A stretch of 64,000 nt of DNA, taken from assembly GCF_000299915.1 (NCBI RefSeq), contig NZ_AMRI01000009.1, forward strand, positions 62,001 through 126,000, in the 5' to 3' direction. Shown here piece after piece: positions 27,163 through 35,536 of this stretch; the stretch's first letter is position 1; each line of letters begins with the position of its first letter. Below the pieces are notes generated by a model. It saw nothing but the letters and a program-made list of their open reading frames with translations. It was not told the DNA's origin and ran no database searches. The DNA is from Gallaecimonas xiamenensis 3-C-1. Its GTDB lineage: Bacteria; Pseudomonadota; Gammaproteobacteria; Enterobacterales; Gallaecimonadaceae. The position numbers and the translations under genes are program-made.

Positions 27163-28068
27163 TTAGAGCCAGTCAGCAACAACGATCTTGAGCTTGCCGC
27201 TCAAGGTGTTGGAGCCGCCGCCGGTGAGGTTGGCCTTAAGGGCTTCCTCGGCCGCTTGTTGCTGGGTACCGCGCACCACCAGCAGATTGGGTTTAATGCC
27301 GAGTGGCTTGCCGCCATCGGCCTTAAAGGCCCGCATTGCGCCGATTGCTGCCCAGATGTTGTCAGCTGTCAGTTCCTGGCCACTGGCATAGGCCATCTGC
27401 CAGAAGCCGTAACCGGCGTTGGCACGGCAATCGACGCCAAAGCGGAAGGTTTTGGAGGTGAACACCTGCTCGTCATCGGCCTTGTTCATCTGCATGAACT
27501 GCATGGAGCGGCGGTTCTGGTAGATGAAGGGTTTGATCGCACGGGTGGTGTCGAGCAGGAACCACAAGGCACCCGGCGCACCGCCGTTGTCGTTGTAGTT
27601 ACTGACGCTAACAGCGGCCCCGGTGCCATCGGCGTTGGGGTATACCGGATGGTCGGTGTCAAAGAAGTTCTGGCCGTCGTAGCAGGTAGTGCTGACACCG
27701 GCATCGAGCAGTGGGAATACCAGTTCGTCAGGGAAGACCGTGGAAGCCCGGCCCATTTCCTGCATCAGCGGCTTATAAACGCCGATGTTGTCGTCTTCGA
27801 TGTCGTCGCGGTCAACGCCAACGGTCGATTCAAACGGCTTGTTTTCGATGACGTAGCTGGACGCGGCCATGTCATTGATAACCCGGTCACCAACCCACTC
27901 ACGAAATGCCGGGAATTTACCCAGCCAGCCATAGGTGGTTGACTTGCTGGTGCTGGGCACCTCGGTGGCAATTTGCAGGTACTGGCTTTCAGCCAGGGCT
28001 TTACCCGCCTCGAAGTCGGCTCGAAAGCCGGTCATCAGCGCGGTAAGAGCGGCAGGAGTGATGATCAT
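27163..28068 (-). CDS. major head protein, Mu gpT type
   Basis: The 301-residue product is a clear Mu gpT homologue: MIITPAALTALMTGFRADFEAG at the N-terminus, then STTYGWLGKFPAFREWVGDR, FESTVGVDRDDIEDDNIGVY and DTDHPVYPN...YNDNGG. It adopts the HK97-type capsid fold. Its start codon overlaps the stop of the protease/scaffold gene (TAATG), coupling capsid and scaffold translation as in Mu. Confidence 0.95.
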   Translation of the reverse strand: MIITPAALTALMTGFRADFEAGKALAESQYLQIATEVPSTSKSTTYGWLGKFPAFREWVGDRVINDMAASSYVIENKPFESTVGVDRDDIEDDNIGVYKPLMQEMGRASTVFPDELVFPLLDAGVSTTCYDGQNFFDTDHPVYPNADGTGAAVSVSNYNDNGGAPGALWFLLDTTRAIKPFIYQNRRSMQFMQMNKADDEQVFTSKTFRFGVDCRANAGYGFWQMAYASGQELTADNIWAAIGAMRAFKADGGKPLGIKPNLLVVRGTQQQAAEEALKANLTGGGSNTLSGKLKIVVADWL

Positions 28069-28622
28069 TACTTAGCCCCTTTTTGCTTGGCGAAGTCTTC
28101 CTCGGTGATGCCAAGCAACTTGGCCACCGCTTTGTCTTCGGCAGTGAGTACAGCCAGGCCTTTATCGTCATGCTGGGGCTTGGCAGTGGTTTGGGTCGCG
28201 GTGAGCGCGGCGATGGCCGGGCGGCCATCAAGCTGGGCGGTCAGTGCCGCCAGGCCCTGGTTCTTACCGACACCCTCAAGCCAGGCGCGGTCTTTGGCGC
28301 CATAGATGCGGCCGTCCTTTTCAGCTTGCTCGATGGCAGCGGTCAGGGCGGCGGTACCGGCATGGGTGGCGGTGTCTTTGAACTTGGCCAGCAGCTCCTG
28401 GTACACGCCAACAGGCACGTACTGGGAATGGTCGATGCCGCTTTCCAGCTTGGCGGTGAGGTCAGCAACGGCTTGCTTGTCGCTGGTGCTTTGGTCCGTC
28501 ATGCCTTTAATGGCACTCAGGGCCTTATCAACAAGCCCCTGGGCGGCTTCGGCATCATTGAGGTCAACGCCATCAATGCTGATACCAAGCGCGGCCAGCA
28601 GCTTTTTCAGGGCCTCATTCAT
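28068..28622 (-). CDS. scaffold protein, Mu gpZ type (internal in-frame start)
   Basis: An in-frame ATG at codon 193 of the protease gene (28622) is preceded by AGGAGA eight bases upstream, a far better RBS than that of the full-length gene. Translation from it yields a 184-residue, Ala/Lys-rich helical scaffold (MNEALKKLLAALGISIDGVD) ending with the same C-terminus as the protease. Mu gpI and gpZ are made by this nested arrangement. Confidence 0.75.
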   Translation of the reverse strand: MNEALKKLLAALGISIDGVDLNDAEAAQGLVDKALSAIKGMTDQSTSDKQAVADLTAKLESGIDHSQYVPVGVYQELLAKFKDTATHAGTAALTAAIEQAEKDGRIYGAKDRAWLEGVGKNQGLAALTAQLDGRPAIAALTATQTTAKPQHDDKGLAVLTAEDKAVAKLLGITEEDFAKQKGAK

Positions 28623-29198
28623 GGCACTGTCTCCTGGTGGTGGTTGCGGGGTGGGAGTTTGGGCGGTGAGCGCGGCAATGGCCTTCATGCCGTCTACAGC
28701 GGGATTGTTGGTGAGTGCCACATGCAACAGCTGCTGCGGCCTACCGGTGGCTTTGTCGTAGGCAAACACGGCGCTGATGTAGCGGTACTCGCCTTCGCCA
28801 ATCATCTGCTCGGCTTTTGGGGTCCACTGCACGTTGTCGGCAAACAGGCCCTGGCCCGGCTCATAGCGAAGCGCAGCCGGGTTTATCCAGCCCGCAGCAG
28901 GGGCTGGCTGGCCGTTGTCGGCAGTACGCAGGGTTTGGTGCTCGTAGTCGAAGTGGTAATCGTTGGTGCGCTCGGCGGCATCGGCCTTCAGCATTTGCCA
29001 GGCGGCAGCATCCATCAGCCACTGACCGCCAGGCACATCATGTGGGCGGCCATCCTTAGCCTTGAACGGCCCATCCGGTAGCAGCTGGACGCTGGCATTG
29101 CCTTGCTGGGAGAGAGTGCAAGCCGCCAGGCCCAGCACCACAGTGCTGGACTGATTACTGAGTGCCGCAACAGCGGCTGTAAGGGGGCGTTTTTTCAT
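28068..29198 (-). CDS. head maturation protease, Mu gpI type
   Basis: The 376-residue product contains the Mu gpI protease domain (about 18-180): LLPDGPFKAKDGRPHDVPGG, NDYHFDYEHQTLR, PAAGWINPAALRY and YRYISAVFAYD with HVALTNNPAVDG. The C-terminal half (from about 193) is the scaffold, rich in Ala and Lys and helical. The ATG at 29198 directly abuts an inverted repeat and has no recognisable RBS. In Mu, gene I begins the late operon from promoter PI. Confidence 0.92.
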   Translation of the reverse strand: MKKRPLTAAVAALSNQSSTVVLGLAACTLSQQGNASVQLLPDGPFKAKDGRPHDVPGGQWLMDAAAWQMLKADAAERTNDYHFDYEHQTLRTADNGQPAPAAGWINPAALRYEPGQGLFADNVQWTPKAEQMIGEGEYRYISAVFAYDKATGRPQQLLHVALTNNPAVDGMKAIAALTAQTPTPQPPPGDSAMNEALKKLLAALGISIDGVDLNDAEAAQGLVDKALSAIKGMTDQSTSDKQAVADLTAKLESGIDHSQYVPVGVYQELLAKFKDTATHAGTAALTAAIEQAEKDGRIYGAKDRAWLEGVGKNQGLAALTAQLDGRPAIAALTATQTTAKPQHDDKGLAVLTAEDKAVAKLLGITEEDFAKQKGAK

Positions 29199-29215
29199 GG
29201 GGCCATGATGGCCCC
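29199..29215 (-). repeat. perfect inverted repeat touching the gpI start codon
   Basis: GGGGCCAT and ATGGCCCC (8-bp arms, one central base) end exactly where the gpI ATG begins. As RNA it would give a six-pair all-GC stem. There is no Shine-Dalgarno between stem and start. Confidence 0.7.
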
Positions 29216-29228
29216 GAGGGTTTAGGGG

Positions 29229-29253
29229 GTGGGATTCAAGTGTTTGTTTAAAA
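29229..29253 (-). promoter_or_regulatory. 25-bp repeat, copy 1 (upstream of gpI)
   Basis: The segment matches 37872-37896 at 24 of 25 positions, in the same orientation. It lies 18 bp beyond the stop of the AbiC-like gene and 30 bp before the gpI start. Mu has its late promoter PI here, so it may be a binding site for the Mor/C-type activator. I see no second copy set elsewhere in the prophage. Confidence 0.6.
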
Positions 29254-29270
29254 TTTAGATGGCGGAAATA

Positions 29271-30143
29271 TTATTTTTGAGTGGGTTTTATAGTTTGGAT
29301 TTTATCAAGGGCGTATGTATTCATGGAGCTGAGAACCGCGACAATACTCTGCCTGGCACTGTTATTTAGCAACCCCGGGGAATGATCGGCATCAAGTCCA
29401 AGATTTGATGATGATTCCACCCATCTATCACGTATCCCTTTGAGGATTTGAAAGACCTCAACATCAAGACCTCTAACATGCACTCCCAGCACCATTTGAC
29501 GACGATAATCAGAGCCATCAGTGATGGTTTGAATGCGCCATACTTTTTGGCAAAGCTCCAGTCCGCTAAAGATAACTTCAGCGCAATAGCGCTCTGCTCC
29601 ACCGTGTCGATAATATTCAAAAGCCCAATCACATAAAGTCACTAGCCTTACATTGGCATCAACGACTACCTCCATACACTTCTTGTAGGTGTCACAAGGT
29701 GATGCACATTTCTCTATTTCTGCGGCGCATTGTTTAATGATGCGCTCTATTTCTTCCAGCCTTTGAGACTTTCTCGCCAGCGCTGCCATTTCACTCTGCG
29801 CCTGTGCCGCTTGCTTAAGCTCCTTCCGCGTTTCCACCAGCTCTTGGCGCTGCATATGCAAGGACCAAATCAACAACACAATAGTGAGAAAAGATAGGAT
29901 TGGGTTGAGAAGACCACCCACATAATCGCCAAAGGTGCCAAAGGCATCGTGCTGAGCATCAATAGGACCGGGAAAGGCTTGACGGTAAAAGTAGATAATG
30001 GCCGTCACCGCGAGCACTGCAACCACTACGACCGTTAACGCCAGCCAATAGTCTTTAAGCCACTCGTTAATGCCTTTTCCTTGTTCGACTTCTTCGCTCA
30101 CGCTGCAACGCTCCATGCTTGACTGTGGTAACGCTGGCATCAT
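29271..30143 (-). CDS. AbiC-like two-helix membrane protein (cargo gene)
   Basis: The 290-residue product has two membrane helices (about 33-53 and 75-95) with the motif GTFGDYVGGLLNPILSFLT between and within them, then a coiled coil (about 97-135) and a soluble helical domain with clustered Cys (139, 146, 150, 156). The G-x-FGD-x-x-GG-x-x-NP motif followed by QRQEL recalls membrane proteins annotated as putative phage abortive infection (putAbiC). It is not a Mu structural gene; it is inserted between gpG and gpI on the same strand and is AT-richer than its neighbours. A superinfection-exclusion or abortive-infection role is inferred. The exact start is uncertain (30143, 30116 or GTG 30101). 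Confidence 0.6.
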   Translation of the reverse strand: MMPALPQSSMERCSVSEEVEQGKGINEWLKDYWLALTVVVVAVLAVTAIIYFYRQAFPGPIDAQHDAFGTFGDYVGGLLNPILSFLTIVLLIWSLHMQRQELVETRKELKQAAQAQSEMAALARKSQRLEEIERIIKQCAAEIEKCASPCDTYKKCMEVVVDANVRLVTLCDWAFEYYRHGGAERYCAEVIFSGLELCQKVWRIQTITDGSDYRRQMVLGVHVRGLDVEVFQILKGIRDRWVESSSNLGLDADHSPGLLNNSARQSIVAVLSSMNTYALDKIQTIKPTQK

Positions 30144-30223
30144 ACCCGATTTAAACCCGCTTCAAATCGCCCTGTGCGCGTTTAAAGCCCCTTCGCTCAT
30201 AGCTCGGTAGCCACTGGCGCCTC

Positions 30224-30691
30224 TTAGGCTCTCTCAGCGTCGCTGAGGTAGTCATTGATAATCGCCATCACCTCGTCTCTGTCGTCGGGGCTGATGCCGA
30301 TAAAGTGCCTTGCCGGAATGTCACCCCACAGGCTGGGGTACTTGTCCCGCGTGCCGCCGTAATAGAGCATCGCTCCTTGCACTCTATCGGTACCCATTTG
30401 CATGGCATCTGCCGTTGCCTGGTATACCAGGTTAAAGAGGTAGCCATTCTCAATGAGCACCTTGTCTTTGTTTTTGGTCTTGCGCTCGTTGGTGACCTTG
30501 CTCAGCGGCGTAAAGGCTTTGCCTTCGTCATCGACTCCGGCCACGATGCGGTCTTGGTTGCTGCCCACCAGGTACTCGCCAATAGCAGCCATGGCCGGTT
30601 CCAGGTTGTTGCCGCGCTTGGCCAGCTCCTGGAAGAGGTTGGTCGCTTGCTCGAACCCTTGCGGGCTGATGGTGATATGGGTACCGGCCAT
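30224..30691 (-). CDS. virion morphogenesis protein, Mu gpG type
   Basis: The 155-residue product matches phage virion morphogenesis (gpG/gpS-like tail completion) proteins: ITISPQGFEQATNLFQEL, AIGEYLVGSNQDRI, GKAFTPLSKVTNERK and LWGDIPARHFIGISPDDRDEV. It follows MuF with an 88-bp gap and is preceded by AGGAAACC. In Mu it precedes gene I; here the AbiC-like gene is inserted between them. Confidence 0.9.
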   Translation of the reverse strand: MAGTHITISPQGFEQATNLFQELAKRGNNLEPAMAAIGEYLVGSNQDRIVAGVDDEGKAFTPLSKVTNERKTKNKDKVLIENGYLFNLVYQATADAMQMGTDRVQGAMLYYGGTRDKYPSLWGDIPARHFIGISPDDRDEVMAIINDYLSDAERA

Positions 30692-30779
30692 GTGCTAAGG
30701 TTTCCTCAAGTGGTTACGGGTGAGGCCCAGCTCTATACCCGTTAACTGTTGTCCGCAGTGCTGGCGCTGCTGCGAGATC

Positions 30780-31970
30780 CTATTCCCCACCGTGTACCAA
30801 GATCCCCTGGCGCTGCTTGTTGATGTAGTTAAGCTGCTTAACCGGAATAAAGGTCCACGCTTCGAGCATCCCCCTGGCCACCTGCGCCACCAGTAGTTGC
30901 CCCTGGTATTTTCCGGCCTTGACCATGCTGATAAAACGCCAGCGCAGTTGTACCTGGCCGGTGCCTTTGTGTTGCTCAAAGGCGGCCCAGACCTCGGCAG
31001 GGGTCTGGATAAGCTCCGGCAGTAGGGGCAGCATCGGGGCGCGGGCAATATCGATATGCTCAGCCAAGGTTTCAGCGTTCACGTACACCGGCACTGGTGC
31101 TTTGTCGAATACCCGCTCCGCGCCGCCCAATACCTTTTTCGTCAGCGACAGCAGCTCAGCTTTGCTCTGTACCCGGTCAGCCAAGGCGGTGTCTGTCTTG
31201 GTCACAGGTAGCCTCTCGGGGCGCCCGGCAGTTTGCCAGTTCCCTGGGGTAAGGCTCTGCCAGGCATCCCCCTTGGCAGCCTGCCACTGGGCCATTGCAT
31301 CATCCGAAAGCTGGCGCCCAAAGGTGGCTTCGCCGGGCGAGTAGTCAAAACCGGCATCGATACCCTTGGGCACCTTGATCACCTCACCGGTTTTCTTGTT
31401 GGTGTAGTCCCAGGTTTCTAGTGCCGGCTCATCGGCCACCGTTAAGCCCCGGCGTTTTACCTGGGCGCTGGTATAGCCGCGCACAAAGCAGGTGCAGCCC
31501 CAGCCATTCTGTGGGAAGTGGGTCCGCCACCACGCGCTGGTTTTAGGCAACAGTTTGCCATTCCAGGCGAGGTGGTCAGGGCGCGGGCTCTCGCTGTTGC
31601 CGTGGCGGTACTCCCAATAGTCGAAGCTTTGCAGCTGCTGCCAGCGGCCAGCGTTGTAGCTTTGGCGCAGGTTGGTGTCGTAGATGATCCGCGCTCGCCA
31701 GTCGGCGTTGCCGGTATGCTCCCAACCGTGTTTGGCCACGATGTCTTTAAACTGGCTTTTAAAGGTGTTTAACGGGGTGCCATCTTCAATTGCGCTGGTC
31801 ATGGCGCGGCGCAGGTCGGTTAACAGATCGGCTTTTTGCGCACCGGCTACCACAAAGGCGCGGGTGTGCATGGCGCCCCATATGTCATCCCACGCCGCCG
31901 TGGGCATATTGAGCTTGCCCTTAAACCAGTCAATGGCCTGCTGGAACTGGACACCGCCGTACTCTGCCAT
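30780..31970 (-). CDS. minor head protein MuF with C-terminal nuclease-like domain
   Basis: The 396-residue product carries the MuF domain (about 60-230: NADWRARIIYDTNLRQSYN, WGCTCFVRGYTSAQVKRRG). Its C-terminal domain (about 290-396) starts PVPVYVNAETLAEHIDIAR and ends KQLNYINKQRQGILVHGG. That C-terminal pattern fits the phage Barnase-EndoU-Colicin-RelE-like nuclease group (PBECR2), reported as the toxin-like tail of MuF proteins that can be injected with phage DNA. Catalytic residues cannot be fixed from sequence alone. The start overlaps the portal gene stop by one base. Confidence 0.82.
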   Translation of the reverse strand: MAEYGGVQFQQAIDWFKGKLNMPTAAWDDIWGAMHTRAFVVAGAQKADLLTDLRRAMTSAIEDGTPLNTFKSQFKDIVAKHGWEHTGNADWRARIIYDTNLRQSYNAGRWQQLQSFDYWEYRHGNSESPRPDHLAWNGKLLPKTSAWWRTHFPQNGWGCTCFVRGYTSAQVKRRGLTVADEPALETWDYTNKKTGEVIKVPKGIDAGFDYSPGEATFGRQLSDDAMAQWQAAKGDAWQSLTPGNWQTAGRPERLPVTKTDTALADRVQSKAELLSLTKKVLGGAERVFDKAPVPVYVNAETLAEHIDIARAPMLPLLPELIQTPAEVWAAFEQHKGTGQVQLRWRFISMVKAGKYQGQLLVAQVARGMLEAWTFIPVKQLNYINKQRQGILVHGGE

Positions 31971-33724
31971 CAGTTGCCCAGCTCCACGTCGTAGCGCCCG
32001 GCAAGCTGCGCCGCAGCCATCGCCTGCTGCATGATGCCAGCAAGGGCCGCCGCACCTTGGTCTTTGTATGCCTCTATGAGCGCCCGCTCTACGTCATCCC
32101 AGCTTTCGGCCTTGTCGACCAATGCGGCTATAGCGGCCACGTCATCGTCCAGTTGCTGCCCCGCGCTGTTGGCCAGCGTCGCGGTCAACCCGGCCAGTTG
32201 GTCTTGCGGCTTTGGCTGGGCTTTGAGGGCGGCAAAGTTCAGCGCTGCCGGATTCAGACCCAACAGGTTGTTGATGGCGGCGTCATCAATGGCGGGGAAC
32301 CCGGCCTTGATAAGCGCCTTGGCCCGCTGGGTGTCGAGTGTGCCGCTTTGCACCTGCTGGATGATTTCGCTCAAACTGGTGATTTGCGCCCCATTCAGGG
32401 CCGTCTGCTGCACTGAGTCGGCCTGGCCTGCCGGTGCGGCCTCTTGCCCAGGCAGGCCGGTTTGCACCATCCCCAGCACTGCCTCGCCGTCTTTGGGTAC
32501 CGGGATTTTTAGCTTGTCGTTAACCCAGTTGGCCGGGATCTTCGTGCCCATCTGCACCAGAGGCGGTAAGGCTGTGGCAAAGGCGGCCATGTCCTCCGGT
32601 TGCTGGGTGTCAAACTCCAGGCGCAGGCGGCGGCGCGGGTTGTGGTAGTCGCCCTTGCCGTTCAGCTCAAGTAGTGGCAACACCAAGTCGCGGGTTAAGG
32701 TGCTGGCAATTTGGCGAAGGTCGGCGGCCACCAGCTCTTCGCGCACTTCGTTGTGCACGTTACCCAGGGCGTTGGTGCTGGACTTGCCATCGGCTTGACT
32801 GGTTAAGGTGCCGCCCAAAATCGCCTTGGACTGGCTGCGTTCGGCCCAGTCCATCATCGCCATGTAGGGGTCGCTGGCGCCCTTGGCCGCTTCCTGGAAC
32901 TCGATATCCATACCCTTGGGGATGATGCCACCGGCATTGTGGCCAATGCTCATAATGGCCCGTAGCAGGGTTGATTTTTCAGTGTCGCTGGCGCCAGTGG
33001 GGTATTTGCCCAGGCGCAGCGGCAGGCCGTAAATCTCCAGGAACTCGGCCAAGTCCCGCACGCTGTAGTTCTTAAACAGGAACGGCCAGGCCAGCACCCG
33101 GATAAGCCCGGCGCGGGCGATGTAGCCGCTCTTGGCTTTATGGCTATGTTGCACCCAGCCCCACTTCCACAGCGGGGCAGACAGGCCACCATCAAGGCGC
33201 AGCAGCACCGTGTTGGGGTTGTCTTCGTCAACCGTAAAGCGCCGCGCCGGTATGGTCTCCAGTTTGGCCGGGTAATACAGCTGGCCATCGCGGTCCCAGG
33301 TGATCTGGCTGTTGTTCATGCCGCGCAGGATCGCATCGCCCATATCGAGCACGAGGTCTTCAAACTCGGGTAGCGAGTTCAGTACCTCGTTCACCATGTC
33401 GGCATCGCGCTGCTCTGCATCGCTGGCATTGGGTGGGGTCTTAATCAACCAGCTTTTACCCAGCAGCGCGTTCTTGCGCTTGGCCAACTCAGCCATCACA
33501 TGGGCGTCTTTCTCTTCGATGTCGTCGGCCAGGTCTAGCTGGTCCGTCAGGCGGCCTATTTCGGCATCACGCATGATCTCGGCCAACCGTGCAGGGGTCA
33601 GGCCGCTGGTGGGGTGCTCTACCCACTCACGGCGCACAAAGCCAACCTGGGCGGTGTCGGTCTGCTGGGTTGTCAGTGCCTGGCTATTGCGGCCCAGGCG
33701 GGCCTTGATTTTGTCGATGGCCAT
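31970..33724 (-). CDS. portal protein, DUF935 (Mu gp29)
   Basis: The 584-residue product matches DUF935 portals: LTDQLDLADDIEEKDAHVM, GKSWLIKTPP, MGDAILRGMNNSQITWD, IPARRFTVDE and IYGLPLRLGKYPTGAS. It forms the dodecameric ring through which DNA enters the head. The C-terminal part is Ala/Gln-rich. It is tightly coupled to the terminase (33724) and to MuF (31970) by one-base overlaps. Confidence 0.93.
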   Translation of the reverse strand: MAIDKIKARLGRNSQALTTQQTDTAQVGFVRREWVEHPTSGLTPARLAEIMRDAEIGRLTDQLDLADDIEEKDAHVMAELAKRKNALLGKSWLIKTPPNASDAEQRDADMVNEVLNSLPEFEDLVLDMGDAILRGMNNSQITWDRDGQLYYPAKLETIPARRFTVDEDNPNTVLLRLDGGLSAPLWKWGWVQHSHKAKSGYIARAGLIRVLAWPFLFKNYSVRDLAEFLEIYGLPLRLGKYPTGASDTEKSTLLRAIMSIGHNAGGIIPKGMDIEFQEAAKGASDPYMAMMDWAERSQSKAILGGTLTSQADGKSSTNALGNVHNEVREELVAADLRQIASTLTRDLVLPLLELNGKGDYHNPRRRLRLEFDTQQPEDMAAFATALPPLVQMGTKIPANWVNDKLKIPVPKDGEAVLGMVQTGLPGQEAAPAGQADSVQQTALNGAQITSLSEIIQQVQSGTLDTQRAKALIKAGFPAIDDAAINNLLGLNPAALNFAALKAQPKPQDQLAGLTATLANSAGQQLDDDVAAIAALVDKAESWDDVERALIEAYKDQGAAALAGIMQQAMAAAQLAGRYDVELGN

Positions 33725-35376
33725 TACCAGCCCCCTTTGATTGATACGTAGTCATCACTGGCCTGTGGGCTGGTTTCATCCCACCGGCTGGCTGATGCAG
33801 GTAGTGCGGTAAATTCGATGGCGCCCCCGTCCATGTATGAGGCGCGCACGGCCATACAGAGGCCGACGGCAAAGTCGCCATGGCGCTTACCTTTACCCTT
33901 GGCTTGCACATCGTCTTTACGGCCTTTGTCGATGCTGGGAATGCCGTTTACCAGCTTGATGTGCTGCACGTCATCAAGCACCGACTGGTGGCGCGGCAGC
34001 TCCAGGTTGAAGGCTTCAAACTCGCCTTTAAGCTTGGGCATCCATTCGTGGTACCAGGCTTGGCTAAGGTTTACCTGGTCGACCATTTCAATGCCGTATT
34101 TGAGCACCGCCTGCTCGGCGAGATAACCGCCGTTGCCGGTGGCATCGAAGGCCGCGCCCACCAGGCGCGGCAGGCGGTCGCAGATGTAGAACATCACCTG
34201 GCGCTGCTGCTCGTAGGTTACGTTGCGCAGCTCAACGGCAAAGGGCACCCGCTTGCGAAGGTCTGGCTTAATGGCGAGCGGCACAAATACGGTTAAGTCG
34301 CCACGCCGGGCAAAGTCCTCGCCAAAGCTGTGGCGATGCTCTGGGTTAAGCGCGGCCAATAGCGGCGCCAGGTGCTGCTCGCACCAGTCCCGCACCTCGG
34401 CTTCACGCATGGTTGGCGTCCAGCCCATGAAGTCGTCGGGGGCCTCAAAGCGCAGCACCGGCACGGAATGGTCGGCGACCATGGCCGCTTCTATCAGCAC
34501 CCGGCTGATGTAACTGCCGCCCGACTTGCGGGGCACACAGCCGTACTCTTCGTCGGCGCACTCGGTGTTGGGGGCGTTCTTGTAAAGGTTTTCGCGCCAC
34601 TTCACCTCGCCCGCCAGGCTCCACTCTTGGCCGGTGACGTAACAGATGCGCTTATAGAGGCCCTGCTCGATGGCGTCGTCCAGGGTGATGCGGTGCACGC
34701 TGTAGTCTTTGCGGCCTTCGCGGGCGTCGTTGATGTAGGTGTTAAAGGGGTTATCAACGCCATTGTGGGTGCTGATAAGCCGCACCTTGTTGCCCCACAT
34801 GGTGAGAGCCAGGGCGGCTTTAAGCAGCTCTTCGAGGCTTTCATGGAATGCGGCCTCATCGATAACCACATCCCCTTGCAGGCCGCGAAGGTTTGACGGG
34901 CGAGAGCTGAGCGCCTGGATTTTCCGCCCCGTTTTGGGGAAGCGGATCATGTACGTCAGGATCTCTTCTTTCTTGGCGCTGTCCCAAAAGGTTTGCTCGT
35001 ACACATCGGCTTCGGCCAGGCTGTTGAATGCCTTGGCAAAGAGCGCGGCAGCGGCGATGTATTCCAACGCCATTTCTTTTTTGCTGCCGACGTAGAAGGT
35101 GTTGCAGCCGCCCCGGCGGCGGGGCTTGGCGGCGTTGATCACGTTGCGGCCGGCCTCGGCCCAGGTCAGGCCGGTGCGTCGGCTCTTCTCGGCGATCATC
35201 ACCTGGGCTTCGTCCTCGAACCAGCGCTGCTGATAAGGCAGAAACACAGGCTCACCACCGGGCTGGGCGTCGACCATCTCCTGGGGCACGTCCACCCCGG
35301 CCAGCTCCAACTCCTCGGCGAGATTTATCTTGCGCGGTTCGCTGATGGCGGTGAGGTGAAGCTTATTGGTGGCCAT
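33724..35376 (-). CDS. large terminase subunit (Mu gp28)
   Basis: The 550-residue packaging ATPase-nuclease shows AEKSRRTGLTWAEAGRNVI (Walker A-like R-x-x-G-L-T segment, about 63-80), DVVIDEAAFHE (Walker B, about 170-180), LISTHNGVDNPFN (coupling motif) and a C-terminal RNase-H-like nuclease region (FGEDFARRGDLTVFVP, GAAFDATGNGGYLAE). Mu-type terminases package by a headful mechanism into flanking host DNA. GGAGG precedes the ATG and lies within the end of the overlapping 57-residue small gene. Confidence 0.93.
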   Translation of the reverse strand: MATNKLHLTAISEPRKINLAEELELAGVDVPQEMVDAQPGGEPVFLPYQQRWFEDEAQVMIAEKSRRTGLTWAEAGRNVINAAKPRRRGGCNTFYVGSKKEMALEYIAAAALFAKAFNSLAEADVYEQTFWDSAKKEEILTYMIRFPKTGRKIQALSSRPSNLRGLQGDVVIDEAAFHESLEELLKAALALTMWGNKVRLISTHNGVDNPFNTYINDAREGRKDYSVHRITLDDAIEQGLYKRICYVTGQEWSLAGEVKWRENLYKNAPNTECADEEYGCVPRKSGGSYISRVLIEAAMVADHSVPVLRFEAPDDFMGWTPTMREAEVRDWCEQHLAPLLAALNPEHRHSFGEDFARRGDLTVFVPLAIKPDLRKRVPFAVELRNVTYEQQRQVMFYICDRLPRLVGAAFDATGNGGYLAEQAVLKYGIEMVDQVNLSQAWYHEWMPKLKGEFEAFNLELPRHQSVLDDVQHIKLVNGIPSIDKGRKDDVQAKGKGKRHGDFAVGLCMAVRASYMDGGAIEFTALPASASRWDETSPQASDDYVSIKGGW

Positions 35377-35536
35377 GGCGGCCTCCTATCCAGGCAAAAG
35401 ACTTGGCCAGCAGGTACAGCGCCCCGCCAAAGAACAGGGCCATGCCCCAGGCCTTGGTGGCCAGGGCGGTGAGCAACAACAAGGCAAAGAGCGTGCCCCA
35501 GACGGCGGCCATTACCTGGTGGAAGACTTTGCTCAT
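35363..35536 (-). CDS. small two-helix membrane protein, 57 residues
   Basis: A short gene between the terminase subunits. Its start overlaps the small terminase stop as TGATG and its last 14 bp overlap the large terminase start. The product (MSKVFHQVMAAVWGTLFALL...) contains two hydrophobic stretches, about 8-26 and 31-50, separated by KAWG, and ends in the polar GGRHGHQ. It could be a holin or lysis helper. No family was recognised. Perfect operon packing and an in-frame RBS for the next gene support it as real. Confidence 0.72.
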   Translation of the reverse strand: MSKVFHQVMAAVWGTLFALLLLTALATKAWGMALFFGGALYLLAKSFAWIGGRHGHQ

